In this document: positions 42,262 through 50,880 of the stretch, piece after piece
How positions within the stretch are numbered: the stretch's first letter is position 1
Layout: each line of letters begins with the position of its first letter
Assembly (NCBI GenBank): GCA_947627135.1
Contig: CANQUV010000001.1
Coordinates: 1 to 64,000, forward strand
Length of the DNA: 64,000 bases
Reading direction: 5' to 3'
Source of the DNA: an uncultured Clostridia bacterium
Lineage (GTDB): Bacteria; Bacillota; Clostridia; Oscillospirales; Acutalibacteraceae
Made by a program: the position numbers and the translations under genes
Notes under the pieces: model-generated
The model's input: the letters and a program-made list of their open reading frames with translations, nothing else
What the model was told of the DNA's origin: nothing
Databases searched by the model: none

Positions 42262-43854
42262 TTATGCTCCTTCAACATAAGTATAAGGGTCTATTGAATG
42301 CGGAATATGCCAACCGTTTGCCGCAATACGGTCAATAAGTTTTTTAGCGTTTTCAAATTGCCATGTTCCGACATGCTGAAAACCTTTGCTTTCAAGAAAT
42401 CTTATTTGTTTTGGAGTTGTAAGTCCTGCATCTCTTCGCTTTGAAAGTCTTTCAAGAAGCAAAGTTGCTTTACCTGCGTTATCAATTTCATCAGGAAAAA
42501 TTCCCAACTTTTCTAATGCAGATATTTGTTTATTTGTTGGCGGCGACATTTCCCACCCGAAAGACGGAACATAGCTTGTTAAATCTTCCGCCTGAATTGA
42601 CATTTCAAATTGTAATGGATCAACCAGCTTGCGTTTACGCTTTTTCATTTCGGCAAGCTGTTTAGCAAGCGCTTCTTCTCTTTGGCTGACTACGTCGTCT
42701 GATGCTGCTTTTTCGGCTTCTTCAATATCTATAGGACAGCCGGCATTTTCGGCAAGATTTTTTGTCATTTGTTCTGCAACTTCTTCATTGTTGCAAATAA
42801 GGTGAGCAGGTCTGCATAGTTCGTGTCGTTCCGTATGCCAAAGAAAATCTAAAAGCAATAAATTTTCCTTGCCTGTTTTCGGAGATAGTCTTGTTTCTCT
42901 GCCTACCATCTGACAATACAAACTTCTAACCTTTGTGGGGCGTAATACAATAATGCAGTCAACAGACGGGCAATCCCAACCTTCGGTCAGAAGCATTGAA
43001 TTGCAAAGCACATTGTATTTATCGTTTTCAAAATCTTTTAGCACTTCTGCTCTGTCCGAACTGTTCCCGTTAACTTCCGCCGATTTAAAACCACATGAGT
43101 TTAATATGTCTTTGAATTTTTGAGATGTTTTTACAAGGGGCAGAAAAACGACTGTTTTTCTGTCTTTGCAGTAATTTTTCATTTCTTCTGCAATCTGATA
43201 AAGATACGGATCAAGAGCAGTATCAATATCGCTTGCCTTAAAATCTCCTGCTTGTGTTGTTACTGAGGATAAGTCAAGTTTTAAAGGTATAGTAACGGCT
43301 TTGATAGGAGATAAATACCCTTCTTTAATTGCTTCGGGCAGTGTATATTCAAAAGCAAGACTATCGAAAATCTGTCCTAAGTTTTTCATATCTCCTCTGT
43401 CAGGTGTTGCAGTTACTCCAAGTACTTTTGCCTCATTGAAATGTGCAAGAATTTTAAGATAGCTTTCACTAAGAACATGGTGCGCCTCGTCAATTATTAT
43501 GTAATCAAAATAACCCGGTTCAAACTGATTAAGTCTCTTATCACGCATTAAAGTTTGTACCGAGCCTACTACAACCCTATACCAGCTATCAACACATGTT
43601 TCTTCTGCTTTTTCAACTGCACACTTTAAACCTGTTGCTTTAAAAATCTTATCAGAGGCTTGTTCGAGCAATTCTCCTCTATGGGCAAGAATGAGTACCC
43701 TTGCCCCGGTACGAACACAATCCTCTGTTATTTTTGCGAAAACTATTGTCTTGCCACATCCGGTAGGTAATACTAACAATGTTTTAGTATTACCCTCGTT
43801 CCATTGTTCAAAAACTTTTGTTTTCGCCTTTTCTTGATACGGACGTAATTTCAT
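42262..43854 (-). CDS. SF2 DEAH-box helicase
   Basis: The 530-residue helicase has Walker A LPTGCGKTIVFAKI near 28-41, DEAH box IIDEAHHVLSE near 124, GVTATPDRGD (motif III) and QMVGRETRLSPKTG (motif VI). The C-terminal part has two repeated SKRRDAGLTTPKQIRFLE-like helical units. It is of the kind used in phage replication or recombination and is translationally close to both neighbours (2 nt and a 1-nt overlap). Confidence 0.9.
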   Translation of the reverse strand: MKLRPYQEKAKTKVFEQWNEGNTKTLLVLPTGCGKTIVFAKITEDCVRTGARVLILAHRGELLEQASDKIFKATGLKCAVEKAEETCVDSWYRVVVGSVQTLMRDKRLNQFEPGYFDYIIIDEAHHVLSESYLKILAHFNEAKVLGVTATPDRGDMKNLGQIFDSLAFEYTLPEAIKEGYLSPIKAVTIPLKLDLSSVTTQAGDFKASDIDTALDPYLYQIAEEMKNYCKDRKTVVFLPLVKTSQKFKDILNSCGFKSAEVNGNSSDRAEVLKDFENDKYNVLCNSMLLTEGWDCPSVDCIIVLRPTKVRSLYCQMVGRETRLSPKTGKENLLLLDFLWHTERHELCRPAHLICNNEEVAEQMTKNLAENAGCPIDIEEAEKAASDDVVSQREEALAKQLAEMKKRKRKLVDPLQFEMSIQAEDLTSYVPSFGWEMSPPTNKQISALEKLGIFPDEIDNAGKATLLLERLSKRRDAGLTTPKQIRFLESKGFQHVGTWQFENAKKLIDRIAANGWHIPHSIDPYTYVEGA

Positions 43855-44339
43855 TAATTAAATTTTCCCGGAACAAATGCTTTTTTCGGTCCCTGCGGAG
43901 AATTAACAGGTTCATAGAATTTATCAATCTTGTTATTTGTTCTTTTCTCTCCTTGATTATTGATGTAATCGTCTACAATAACTTTGCATCTGCCCGTCTT
44001 ACCTGTAACGGCCAGCCAATTCATTTTTAGTGGTTCTCCGTGCTTTCTGTCACCGATTGCAGTAAAAAATTCGCAGAGTTTCCACTCAAGCTTGCGGTTA
44101 AGACATAAATTATGTGTAATAATCGTTGTTCCGACTTTTGGATTATTCTTATCAAATACCTTAATCGAAAGAATTGCCATAGGGCAGGCACTCATTTTTG
44201 CACTGCCGTTTGAACGACCTCTTTCAAATTTTAAAACTTCAAAATCGTAGTCACCTTCGGGGAGTAATGTATATTCGCTGTCTTTTTCAATGGTATCGTC
44301 CCAATCCATTGCTATATCATTATTTGTATATTCTGACAT
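43854..44339 (-). CDS. DUF669 single-strand-binding-like protein
   Basis: The 161-residue protein has DWDDTIEKDSEYTLLPEGDY, then WKLCEFFTAIGDRKHGEPLK and CKVIVDDYINNQGEKRT, the DUF669 pattern of phage early operons. It always stands between a helicase and an ATPase and probably binds single-stranded DNA. Confidence 0.78.
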   Translation of the reverse strand: MSEYTNNDIAMDWDDTIEKDSEYTLLPEGDYDFEVLKFERGRSNGSAKMSACPMAILSIKVFDKNNPKVGTTIITHNLCLNRKLEWKLCEFFTAIGDRKHGEPLKMNWLAVTGKTGRCKVIVDDYINNQGEKRTNNKIDKFYEPVNSPQGPKKAFVPGKFN

Positions 44340-44360
44340 TAAAAATCAATCCTTTCATAA

Positions 44361-45419
44361 TTAATTAAACGGTAAATCGTTATTTGCATTAACAGCTTCT
44401 AATACATCTTTCCAACAGGCTATAACCCAACCATTAATAAAATCTGCTCCGTAGTCACTTATTTTTGTATCAAATGGGAAATAGCCTTGCTGTGAAACTA
44501 CAAGCCTGATATCTTCATCAGTAACATTATTTGCAGACATCAAATCGGCAAGTTCTTTTGGAATATCGTTAGGAATGTTATATTTGTTTTCCTCAATTAT
44601 TTCAGGTTTTGCCAATTGCTCATTGTCTAAAATATTATCTAATTCTGCTATAGGATTTACATGCTGTGTATTAACATTAGTAACAGTTACTTTTGTTTGA
44701 TGTTCAGATGAATTAAGAATAAACGGCGCAATCACAGAATAATCAAAATCTGTTTCCGGCGGTAAATCATATCTATTCTTTGCATCCCAACAGGGGTGAT
44801 GTTCGGTAAACATAACACGTTTACCGCCTGTCGCTTTATATTTATTGTCGCTGTTTTTCTCAACAATAGTTTTATAATTAACAAATAAAACTGCGTCCGC
44901 CCATTCTTTTAACATAGGACCTGTCCGCTTATCAAGTTTTAATTCCCAACGGTCATAAGCCCCTGCTTCGTCAGGCTGTTCAAATTTTCGCATTGCCGCA
45001 TGTGCTGTCACAATGACATTAATTCCGAGATTAACTATATCCTCAAGATGATTTAAAATCCTACCAAATTCTTCAGCTAAGTATGTATAACCTTTGCCGT
45101 AGCCGAATTCCTCAATGCCGGACTTTTTATATTTGGCACATACTGCTTTTGAACAAAGTTTTTCCATCCAGTCGGCAGTATCAATTACATAACTTTTACA
45201 TATTTCAGGGTGTGACTTAACATATTCAATTTGCTGTATAAGCATTTCTGATGTTGTCGGTCTGTCAAATCGCTTAACATCAAGCCTTTTTGTACTTCCT
45301 TCTGTGTCTGAGAATAAAGGGTCAGGAAAATTTGATGCCATTGTAGATTTTCCGATACCTTCGGGACCGTAGATCACAATTTTTTGTGCTGATGAAATAA
45401 CTCCGCTTGAAATATTCAT
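44361..45419 (-). CDS. RecA-fold ATPase (Sak4-like, AAA_24)
   Basis: The 352-residue protein has Walker A IYGPEGIGKSTMASNFP near residue 15, KSYVIDTADWMEKL (Walker B) and INVIVTAHAAMRKFEQ afterwards, as in Sak4-type phage recombination ATPases. A variable helical C-terminal region follows residue 230. It likely promotes annealing together with the DUF669 protein. Its start overlaps the SbcC-like stop by one base. Confidence 0.8.
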   Translation of the reverse strand: MNISSGVISSAQKIVIYGPEGIGKSTMASNFPDPLFSDTEGSTKRLDVKRFDRPTTSEMLIQQIEYVKSHPEICKSYVIDTADWMEKLCSKAVCAKYKKSGIEEFGYGKGYTYLAEEFGRILNHLEDIVNLGINVIVTAHAAMRKFEQPDEAGAYDRWELKLDKRTGPMLKEWADAVLFVNYKTIVEKNSDNKYKATGGKRVMFTEHHPCWDAKNRYDLPPETDFDYSVIAPFILNSSEHQTKVTVTNVNTQHVNPIAELDNILDNEQLAKPEIIEENKYNIPNDIPKELADLMSANNVTDEDIRLVVSQQGYFPFDTKISDYGADFINGWVIACWKDVLEAVNANNDLPFN

Positions 45420-46669
45420 TAAAATTCACCTGCTTTCCATTGTCTTTCAGTTTGTTTCATTGCATATCCGCCTTCAATGATAATTGAACACTCATCGCCT
45501 TTTGAAACTCTCGTTGCAATTGCCTGCAAACCTTCTTTTTTAAGCCATGAGTTAAACTCTGTCAATGTTTCAATATCCATCTGTTCAAGCTTATCAAGTA
45601 AAACAAATCCGCAATTCGGATTAAGTTTGCGTATTATCGCTGTGGCAACTTTCATTTGTTCGGAACCGCTCATATTGTCCCATTTATAACCGTTATATGT
45701 AAGCTCTTTATCCTGTACAGAAAGGCCGGGCAAAGGCAGTTCAGCGTTATTAAGCAAATCATATTTTTGCTTTCTGATATTTTCTATTTGTGTTGTCAGT
45801 GTTTCATATTGCATTGAATAATTTTTAGCATCTTCTTCTGCTTTTTCTTTATCAAGGTTTGCTCTAATCTTACGGTTAATTTCATCAATATTAGTAATAT
45901 TTCTTTCTAATTCCTCAGTTGATTTATCTTGTAAGTCCCTTGCCGAAAGTCTTGCAATTTCCAAATCATCCGATACCTTCTTTTGAACTTTTAGGAGTTC
46001 ATCTATTTGCTGTTGAATGTCAATTGCTTTCTGTTCAAGCAAACGGAGATTTTCTCTTTTTCTTTGATTTTCGCCGTTTTGAGCAAGTATTTCTTGCTGT
46101 TGTTTGATTAACTCTGCTGCGGAAATTAATTCATTTGGTACATCTTTAAACTCTTGCATTTCTTTTGCATATTTTGCTTTTTGGTCTGCAATTTGACCGA
46201 TAGCCCGGCGCTGATTGTAAAGCTTTTCTTCTTCGCTCTCGAGTTGATATAGCTGATCGCCGACTCCGATAATTTGTAATAAGGTATCTGCTTTTTCTTT
46301 ACCGTTAGCGTTCATAAATTTAGGCAAATTTAAAGCAAATTGACTTATAAATTCATTAAGCAAAGCCTGTCCGCTTTTATTTCCGTTTGTATCAATAACT
46401 TTAAGACTGCTGTTTTTACCGCTTCTTTCAACAACAATTCCGTTTGTTAATTCAATTTTTAAATGTGGTGGAATAGTCGAGCCTTCTCTATGCGGCTCTG
46501 ACGGAGCAAATCTATCTCCGCCTAAAGTCCAAGCTATTGCATCAAGCACGGATGTTTTACCTTGACCGTTGTTTCCTCCGATAATTGTATGACCGTTTTT
46601 TGTCGGCTCTAATGCTACTGCTTTTACTCTTTTGACATTTTCAACTTCAAAGCTATTAATTTTTACCAT
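45419..46669 (-). CDS. SbcC/RecF-type SMC-like ATPase
   Basis: The 416-residue protein has an N-terminal Walker A (GGNNGQGKTSVLDAIAWTLG), a coiled-coil middle (residues 155-290, NQRKRENLRLLEQKAIDIQQ), and a C-terminal signature and Walker B (NMSGSEQMKVATAI, CGFVLLDKLEQMD). This is a short SbcC-like protein with no SbcD nuclease beside it. It probably works with the Sak4-like ATPase in phage recombination. Confidence 0.83.
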   Translation of the reverse strand: MVKINSFEVENVKRVKAVALEPTKNGHTIIGGNNGQGKTSVLDAIAWTLGGDRFAPSEPHREGSTIPPHLKIELTNGIVVERSGKNSSLKVIDTNGNKSGQALLNEFISQFALNLPKFMNANGKEKADTLLQIIGVGDQLYQLESEEEKLYNQRRAIGQIADQKAKYAKEMQEFKDVPNELISAAELIKQQQEILAQNGENQRKRENLRLLEQKAIDIQQQIDELLKVQKKVSDDLEIARLSARDLQDKSTEELERNITNIDEINRKIRANLDKEKAEEDAKNYSMQYETLTTQIENIRKQKYDLLNNAELPLPGLSVQDKELTYNGYKWDNMSGSEQMKVATAIIRKLNPNCGFVLLDKLEQMDIETLTEFNSWLKKEGLQAIATRVSKGDECSIIIEGGYAMKQTERQWKAGEF

Positions 46670-46771
46670 TTATTTTTCCTCCTTTAAATTTGACAAATTC
46701 GGAAAAACCTCATATAATGAATATGTAAATATTTTTATGAGGGTTTTCCCTTTGCCGTCAGCTAATTGCAC

Positions 46772-46948
46772 TTAGTTGACGGTTTTTTCTTTTTTATCAT
46801 TCGCAACAGATATAACACAAGCACACGCTTTATTTATAACGCTTTCTCTGTCAATGTCATATGTTGCTGCTAATGAAGATAAAGCGTTAATATAGTTGCA
46901 ATTTATATATGTTACTTGCTCACAAAATACTTCTTTTAAGCTTTTCAT
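46772..46948 (-). CDS. Small helical phage protein
   Basis: The 58-codon gene starts MKSLKEVFCEQVTYINCNYI and contains YDIDRESVINKACACVISVA. ATG 46948 overlaps the TGA of the gene before (ATGA), supporting translation. A small regulator-like protein with no recognised family. Confidence 0.55.
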   Translation of the reverse strand: MKSLKEVFCEQVTYINCNYINALSSLAATYDIDRESVINKACACVISVANDKKEKTVN

Positions 46949-47190
46949 AGATTTTCATTTACTCCTGTATATTTATACTGCCTACGGTCAATATCGCTTT
47001 TTTCGCAAGCATATTTAATAGCTAATACAAACTGCTTAAATATGCTCATTTTTCGTTTTTTAGGCAACTCTTTAGCTTTTGCAATTAGTTTGTTGCCTGC
47101 CATAATTACATTGCTCTGAACGCAATTTTGACATTTAATTTTTTTGATTGTGTCGTTGTCGTAAAACTCAATGACTATTTTCTTGCGCAT
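46945..47190 (-). CDS. Small basic phage protein
   Basis: The 81-residue protein begins MRKKIVIEFYDNDTIKKIKC and is strongly basic in its middle (AKELPKKRKMSIFKQFVLAI). Its stop overlaps the next start. No family recognised; DNA or RNA binding is possible. Confidence 0.55.
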   Translation of the reverse strand: MRKKIVIEFYDNDTIKKIKCQNCVQSNVIMAGNKLIAKAKELPKKRKMSIFKQFVLAIKYACEKSDIDRRQYKYTGVNENL

Positions 47191-47203
47191 TTTAATTCCT
47201 CCG

Positions 47204-47407
47204 TTATGTACTTAATAAAGTTGCTTGTGGATTTGCTGAACAGTATCTGCTCATTTGTTTGCTTATATTGTTTAGCATTTTCTCTTTACTTTTTATATTT
47301 TTCGGCAAGTGCCATTTTACATTCCTGTTTTCGTCAATCTCATACCATAAAACTTTTTCGCCGTCTATTTCGATATAACATTTAGCTGTCAATTTGCTAC
47401 TTGCCAT
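47204..47407 (-). CDS. Small phage early protein
   Basis: The 67-residue protein has a beta-rich start (LTAKCYIEIDGEKVLWYEID) and a helical end. GGAGGTGAT precedes the ATG. No family recognised. Confidence 0.55.
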   Translation of the reverse strand: MASSKLTAKCYIEIDGEKVLWYEIDENRNVKWHLPKNIKSKEKMLNNISKQMSRYCSANPQATLLST

Positions 47408-47471
47408 CTAAATCACCTCCTTAATTGATATGTTGTTTGTGGTTTGTCCTGTGACTATTGAAAGACATTTA

Positions 47472-48239
47472 TTAAGAAGCTAAAAATTTGTTAATAAAAT
47501 ATTGCTGACCTTTGCCGGTTACTTTTGTTGTTTTTGTAATTTTCACAGAACCGTCGGGATTGTTTATTGTTCTTTCCTTGACTTCAAACAGCTTTAAGTC
47601 CATTGATTTTTGTGTGGGCATATTCTTGCTGTTGCCTCCTTTAATTAAATAGCCATTTTTTCTAAGCCAAGAAAACAAACGCTTTTGACCGATATCAATA
47701 CCGTTTTGCTTAATGAGTTTAGCAAGGTCACCAACAAGAATTGAAGTATCGGCAGTTTCTACAGCATCAGCAAATAATACTTTAGGCTTGTCTTGTTCAA
47801 TTTTACTGTTAAGTTGTCTTACAGTTTCAAGAGTGGAACGGAATAACAATTTTGTTTGTTCATCTGCAAATGGAAGATATGTATTTACGAATGTTTCATC
47901 ATTGTTTACATATCCGCCTGTCTTTCTGATTGTAGGTAAGACTTCTGCGGTCATCCAATGTTTAAATTCCTTTGCTTTAGGGAGCTTACTCGAAAGTATA
48001 AGACTGTAAAGTCCACTCTCGTTAATAAGTACAGGTGTTTGCTCTCTTCCTATGGAGTCGCAAACTGCTACCCCATCTAACTTATCCTCGTCGTCAACAC
48101 GCTTTGCCAATGCATCTCTTGTGTTGCTGTAACCTAAAATAGTCGCTACATCTTTACCAACAAAGTATGGTTCGCCGTTCATTTCTATTGTTCGGATACT
48201 GCCGAACTCAGGATTTTTAAAAATCTGTAAATTGTTCAT
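47472..48239 (-). CDS. Phage antirepressor: BRO-N plus C-terminal KilAC-type domain
   Basis: The 255-residue protein has an N-terminal BRO domain (LQIFKNPEFGSIRTIEMNGE, YFVGKDVATILGYSNTRDAL, INESGLYSLILSSKLPKAKE) and a C-terminal ANT-like domain (KLIKQNGIDIGQKRLFSWLR). Such proteins counter the repressor or act on early promoters. It lies just after the Cro-like gene. An operator-like site stands between them. Confidence 0.87.
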   Translation of the reverse strand: MNNLQIFKNPEFGSIRTIEMNGEPYFVGKDVATILGYSNTRDALAKRVDDEDKLDGVAVCDSIGREQTPVLINESGLYSLILSSKLPKAKEFKHWMTAEVLPTIRKTGGYVNNDETFVNTYLPFADEQTKLLFRSTLETVRQLNSKIEQDKPKVLFADAVETADTSILVGDLAKLIKQNGIDIGQKRLFSWLRKNGYLIKGGNSKNMPTQKSMDLKLFEVKERTINNPDGSVKITKTTKVTGKGQQYFINKFLAS

Positions 48240-48260
48240 TTTATTTCTCCTTTTATCATC

Positions 48261-48275
48261 GTTGCGTTATGCAAC
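48261..48275. promoter_or_regulatory. Operator-like site before the antirepressor gene
   Basis: GTTGCGTTATGCAAC has the same GTTGC-N5-GCAAC layout as three sites between the cro-like and cI-like genes. The Cro-like stop codon lies at its border, so this copy may control antirepressor transcription. Confidence 0.6.
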
Positions 48276-48482
48276 TTAATTTGTAAAAAAATAAGTCCCA
48301 AAATCACCAGCATTAATTTTTAAAAGATTTGCTAATAGTTCCGCCTCTTCTAAATCAAAAGGTCTTGCATTATTAATTTTCTGATTAGCAGTTGGCTGAG
48401 CAATATTTAACGCTTTTGCGACATCTGCTTGTGTAATTTCGAGTTCTTTCATTCTTCCTTTAATTTTATTGGTATTAATCAT
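48276..48482 (-). CDS. Cro-like helix-turn-helix regulator
   Basis: The 68-residue protein begins MINTNKIKGRMKELEITQAD and has a helix-turn-helix (ITQADVAKALNIAQPTANQK). ATG 48482 has AGAGGTG upstream; a longer frame beginning at 48545 would include the promoter and is rejected. It is transcribed divergently from the CI-like repressor, as Cro is in lambdoid switches. Confidence 0.78.
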   Translation of the reverse strand: MINTNKIKGRMKELEITQADVAKALNIAQPTANQKINNARPFDLEEAELLANLLKINAGDFGTYFFTN

Positions 48483-48498
48483 GTTTTCACCTCTTTCT

Positions 48499-48513
48499 GT
48501 TGCGTTTTGCAAC
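48499..48513. promoter_or_regulatory. Operator-like site at the cro transcription start
   Basis: GTTGCGTTTTGCAAC lies just downstream of the cro -10 box (48517-48522), where a bound repressor would block transcription. Confidence 0.65.
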
Positions 48514-48516
48514 AAT

Positions 48517-48545
48517 ATTATAACATTGCATACAGTAATTGTCAA
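48517..48545 (-). promoter_or_regulatory. Cro promoter, consensus sigma-A
   Basis: TTGACA (48545-48540), 17 nt, TATAAT (48522-48517) is a perfect vegetative promoter on the minus strand. The spacer contains a weaker ATTGCATACAG half-site. Confidence 0.85.
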
Positions 48546-48559
48546 TAGCGTTTTGCAAC
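48545..48559. promoter_or_regulatory. Operator-like site upstream of the cro -35
   Basis: ATAGCGTTTTGCAAC keeps one full GCAAC arm and the GCGTT core of the other sites. It borders the cro -35 box. Confidence 0.5.
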
Positions 48560-48584
48560 TTTTTATTTTTTTTATTAAAAAATT

Positions 48585-48614
48585 ATTGCGTTATGCAATT
48601 TATTGTGTTATTAT
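48585..48614 (+). promoter_or_regulatory. cI-side promoter overlapping an operator-like site
   Basis: TTGCGT (48586-48591), 17 nt, TATTAT (48609-48614) gives a plausible plus-strand promoter for the repressor gene. The operator-like ATTGCGTTATGCAAT (48585-48599) covers its -35 box, so the repressor may limit its own synthesis. Confidence 0.55.
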
Positions 48615-48636
48615 TTATTTATAGGAGGTAAATACA

Positions 48637-49065
48637 ATGAAAGATAAAAAAACAGAAATAGGGAATAGAATAAAAAGTCGTCGAGAAGAATTAAATTTAA
48701 CCCAAGAAAATTTGGGAAGTATTTTATGGCTAAATAAATCTACAATTCAAAGATACGAAACAGGAAAAGTAAATAGAATAAAAATCCCTGTGTTACATGC
48801 AATGGCAAAAGCTTTAGATGTAGATCCTAATTGGTTAGCACTAAAAACTGATGATAAAGGACATTTTACTGAAAATTTTAATTTTGCTGATGAAGACGAT
48901 ATAAACAATAACCCTATTGCCCAAAGTGACGATGAGAAAAAAATCTTATTATTAGCAAGACATCTCGAAAAAATACCTGAAGATAAACGAAAAAGAATTA
49001 TAGAAAACTTTGAAAACACTATAGATACTTACTTAGATGCAATGGGAATTAACAAGGAGGATTAA
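48637..49065 (+). CDS. CI-like phage repressor
   Basis: The 142-residue protein has an N-terminal HTH (IGNRIKSRREELNLTQENLG, WLNKSTIQRYETGKVNRIKI) and an acidic helical C-terminus without the Ser-Lys protease domain of LexA-type repressors. Removal therefore probably depends on the ImmA-type protease encoded directly downstream. TAGGAGG precedes the ATG. Confidence 0.85.
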   Translation: MKDKKTEIGNRIKSRREELNLTQENLGSILWLNKSTIQRYETGKVNRIKIPVLHAMAKALDVDPNWLALKTDDKGHFTENFNFADEDDINNNPIAQSDDEKKILLLARHLEKIPEDKRKRIIENFENTIDTYLDAMGINKED

Positions 49066-49659
49066 ATGGAACCTGATTTTTGCAGAGCCCAATCAGAAGC
49101 GACAAAATTATTATTACAACAAGATATTAACAGTTTACATATAGATATAAGAAGCTTTAAGTTTGATAAAAACATAATAATTGATTCTATCCAAAATTAT
49201 GCGGAAGTAGTAGACAAACCTATATCATATTTTTCTTGTGATGAACTTAGCGGGTGCTATGTCATTAAGTCTTTAAGTAGTGACTTAAATATAATATTAT
49301 ATGATGATAGTGAGGAATACGAAGAAAGGAAACATTGGGGAATTACCCATGAAGTAGGGCATATATATTTAGGACACAAAAAAGATGGCAGAGTTGAAGA
49401 AATTGAAGCTCATTATTTTGCTGCGCAAATTATTACTCCTGAAATAGCGTTAGTATATATGTCCAAATGCAAAAAAGGAGCAATAAACATAAATGATATA
49501 TACAGCAATTTTAATTGTTCACTTACAGCGGCAGACAAAAGAATTAAAACTTTAAGTTCAAACGTGTGGTCTTATACGGAAGATGATAAAAAACTTTTAG
49601 AAAAATTCAGACCAATAATTGATAATAAATACAAAACAAAAATACAAAAAGTTATATAA
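49066..49659 (+). CDS. ImmA/IrrE-type metalloprotease
   Basis: The 197-residue protein has a zinc site in WGITHEVGHIYLGHK (His-Glu-x-x-His), followed by a third ligand region RVEEIEAHYFAAQIITP. This is the ImmA pattern. ImmA cleaves an ICEBs1/phage repressor after DNA damage. Its start is next to the repressor stop with AAGGAGG inside the repressor end, so the two are translated together. Confidence 0.88.
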   Translation: MEPDFCRAQSEATKLLLQQDINSLHIDIRSFKFDKNIIIDSIQNYAEVVDKPISYFSCDELSGCYVIKSLSSDLNIILYDDSEEYEERKHWGITHEVGHIYLGHKKDGRVEEIEAHYFAAQIITPEIALVYMSKCKKGAININDIYSNFNCSLTAADKRIKTLSSNVWSYTEDDKKLLEKFRPIIDNKYKTKIQKVI

Positions 49660-49833
49660 AACAAACCGCCCTACCCTACTGGAACAAGATAGAACGGTAA
49701 CTGTTACAACAAATTACATTTATAAATAATTGCATAATTGTATATAAGTATACAAATCAAATGGCATAGGAGAAAATCAGGTAACCTCATAGTACACAAA
49801 TAATCCAAATTATTTAAAAATATTCAAAAACTA
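49660..49833 (+). other. Gap after the ImmA-type gene
   Basis: Apart from an incomplete stem after the gene (GCCCTACC with GGTA), I see no gene or clear terminator. It is AT-rich up to the promoter at 49834. Confidence 0.4.
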
Positions 49834-49862
49834 TTGATTTTTGTTAATGATTCGCATATAAT
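49834..49862 (+). promoter_or_regulatory. Sigma-A promoter of the abiF leader RNA
   Basis: TTGATT (49834-49839), 17 nt, TATAAT (49857-49862). Transcription should start near 49869, at the first base of the GC-rich leader. Confidence 0.75.
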
Positions 49863-49868
49863 AAGGGT

Positions 49869-49939
49869 GATGAGACCCCCCGCACCTCTCCATGTCTTCG
49901 GGCATGTGATTGTGTCCCAGTGGGGGACATTTTATTTTT
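49869..49939 (+). ncRNA. abiF-type leader RNA
   Basis: About 70 nt lie between a strong promoter and the abiF gene. The RNA has a C6 run (49875-49880), a 6-bp hairpin capped by UUCG (CATGTC-TTCG-GGCATG, 49891-49906), and an end hairpin TGTCCC-AGTGG-GGGACA (49913-49929) with a TTTTATTTTTA tract like a terminator. The C run could pair with the G5 run of the end hairpin, giving an alternative fold. An abiF RNA motif upstream of AbiF genes is known from comparative work; the match is by place and layout, from memory. Confidence 0.65.
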
Positions 49940-49951
49940 AGGAGATTTTTT

Positions 49952-50836
49952 ATGGAAGTAAAAGAACCAAGTAGTTTCGACGAGCAATTAAAAAAGTTAG
50001 CTGATAGAGGCTGTATAATAGGAGATGAAAACTACGCAAAACAGGTTTTAGAACATATAAATTATTATCGCCTCACTGCATACTTTTTACCTTTCAAAAC
50101 TTCTAAAGATACATATATAGAAGGAACTACTTTTAACAAAGTACATAGAATTTATGAATTTGACAGAAAACTGCGTACACTATTGTTTTCTATAATTGAA
50201 GAAATTGAGTTAATGCTTAGAGTTCAATTATCCTATTATCACGCACATAAATATGGTGCGCTTGGATATTTAGAAAAAAGCAATTTTCTTTCAAGACATA
50301 ATCATAAAGCTTTTCTCAAACATATTAAGAAAGCAATTAAAAATAATGAAACTCAACAATTTGTTAAACACCATATCAATAAATACAATGGTCAATTTCC
50401 AATTTGGGTTATAATAGAATTATTTACAACTGGAGAATTATCGTTGTTTTATTCCGATATGTTCGTTTCTGACAAAAAAAGAATTGCAAATAACTTATTT
50501 GGAACCACTTATCGAAATGCTTCTGTATGGCTACGCTGCTTAACAGATTTGAGAAACTATTGTGCTCATTATTCAAGATTATATTATAATTTATTCCCGG
50601 CAACACCACCTACTCCAAAAGGTTTTTCATACACTCTACATAAACGAATATTTGACTATATTTTAGTTTTAAAATTTTTATACTTTGATCCTGTAAAATG
50701 GTTAAATATTTTTATTCCCCAACTTTCTGCTCTTATCGAAGAATATAGCGATTGTATTAATTTAGGGCATATTGGATTCCCCAAAAATTGGATTGAAATT
50801 TTAAAGGAGAAAGTTCCAAAAATAAAGATAAATTAA
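49952..50836 (+). CDS. abiF: AbiF/AbiD-family abortive infection protein (Abi_2)
   Basis: The 294-residue protein begins MEVKEPSSFDEQLKKLADRG and has QVLEHINYYRLTAYFLPF, FDRKLRTLLFSIIEEIELML and a late RCLTDLRNYCAHYSRLYYN (R-x4-6-H of HEPN-type RNases). Abi_2 proteins abort infection, and AbiF-type members are related to Cas13 HEPN nucleases. ATG 49952 has AGGAGA upstream. Encoded by the prophage next to its integrase, it would protect the lysogen from other phages. Confidence 0.85.
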   Translation: MEVKEPSSFDEQLKKLADRGCIIGDENYAKQVLEHINYYRLTAYFLPFKTSKDTYIEGTTFNKVHRIYEFDRKLRTLLFSIIEEIELMLRVQLSYYHAHKYGALGYLEKSNFLSRHNHKAFLKHIKKAIKNNETQQFVKHHINKYNGQFPIWVIIELFTTGELSLFYSDMFVSDKKRIANNLFGTTYRNASVWLRCLTDLRNYCAHYSRLYYNLFPATPPTPKGFSYTLHKRIFDYILVLKFLYFDPVKWLNIFIPQLSALIEEYSDCINLGHIGFPKNWIEILKEKVPKIKIN

Positions 50837-50880
50837 TTTACGACCAGAAGAGCAGACAACAATTGTACGGAGGTCAAATA

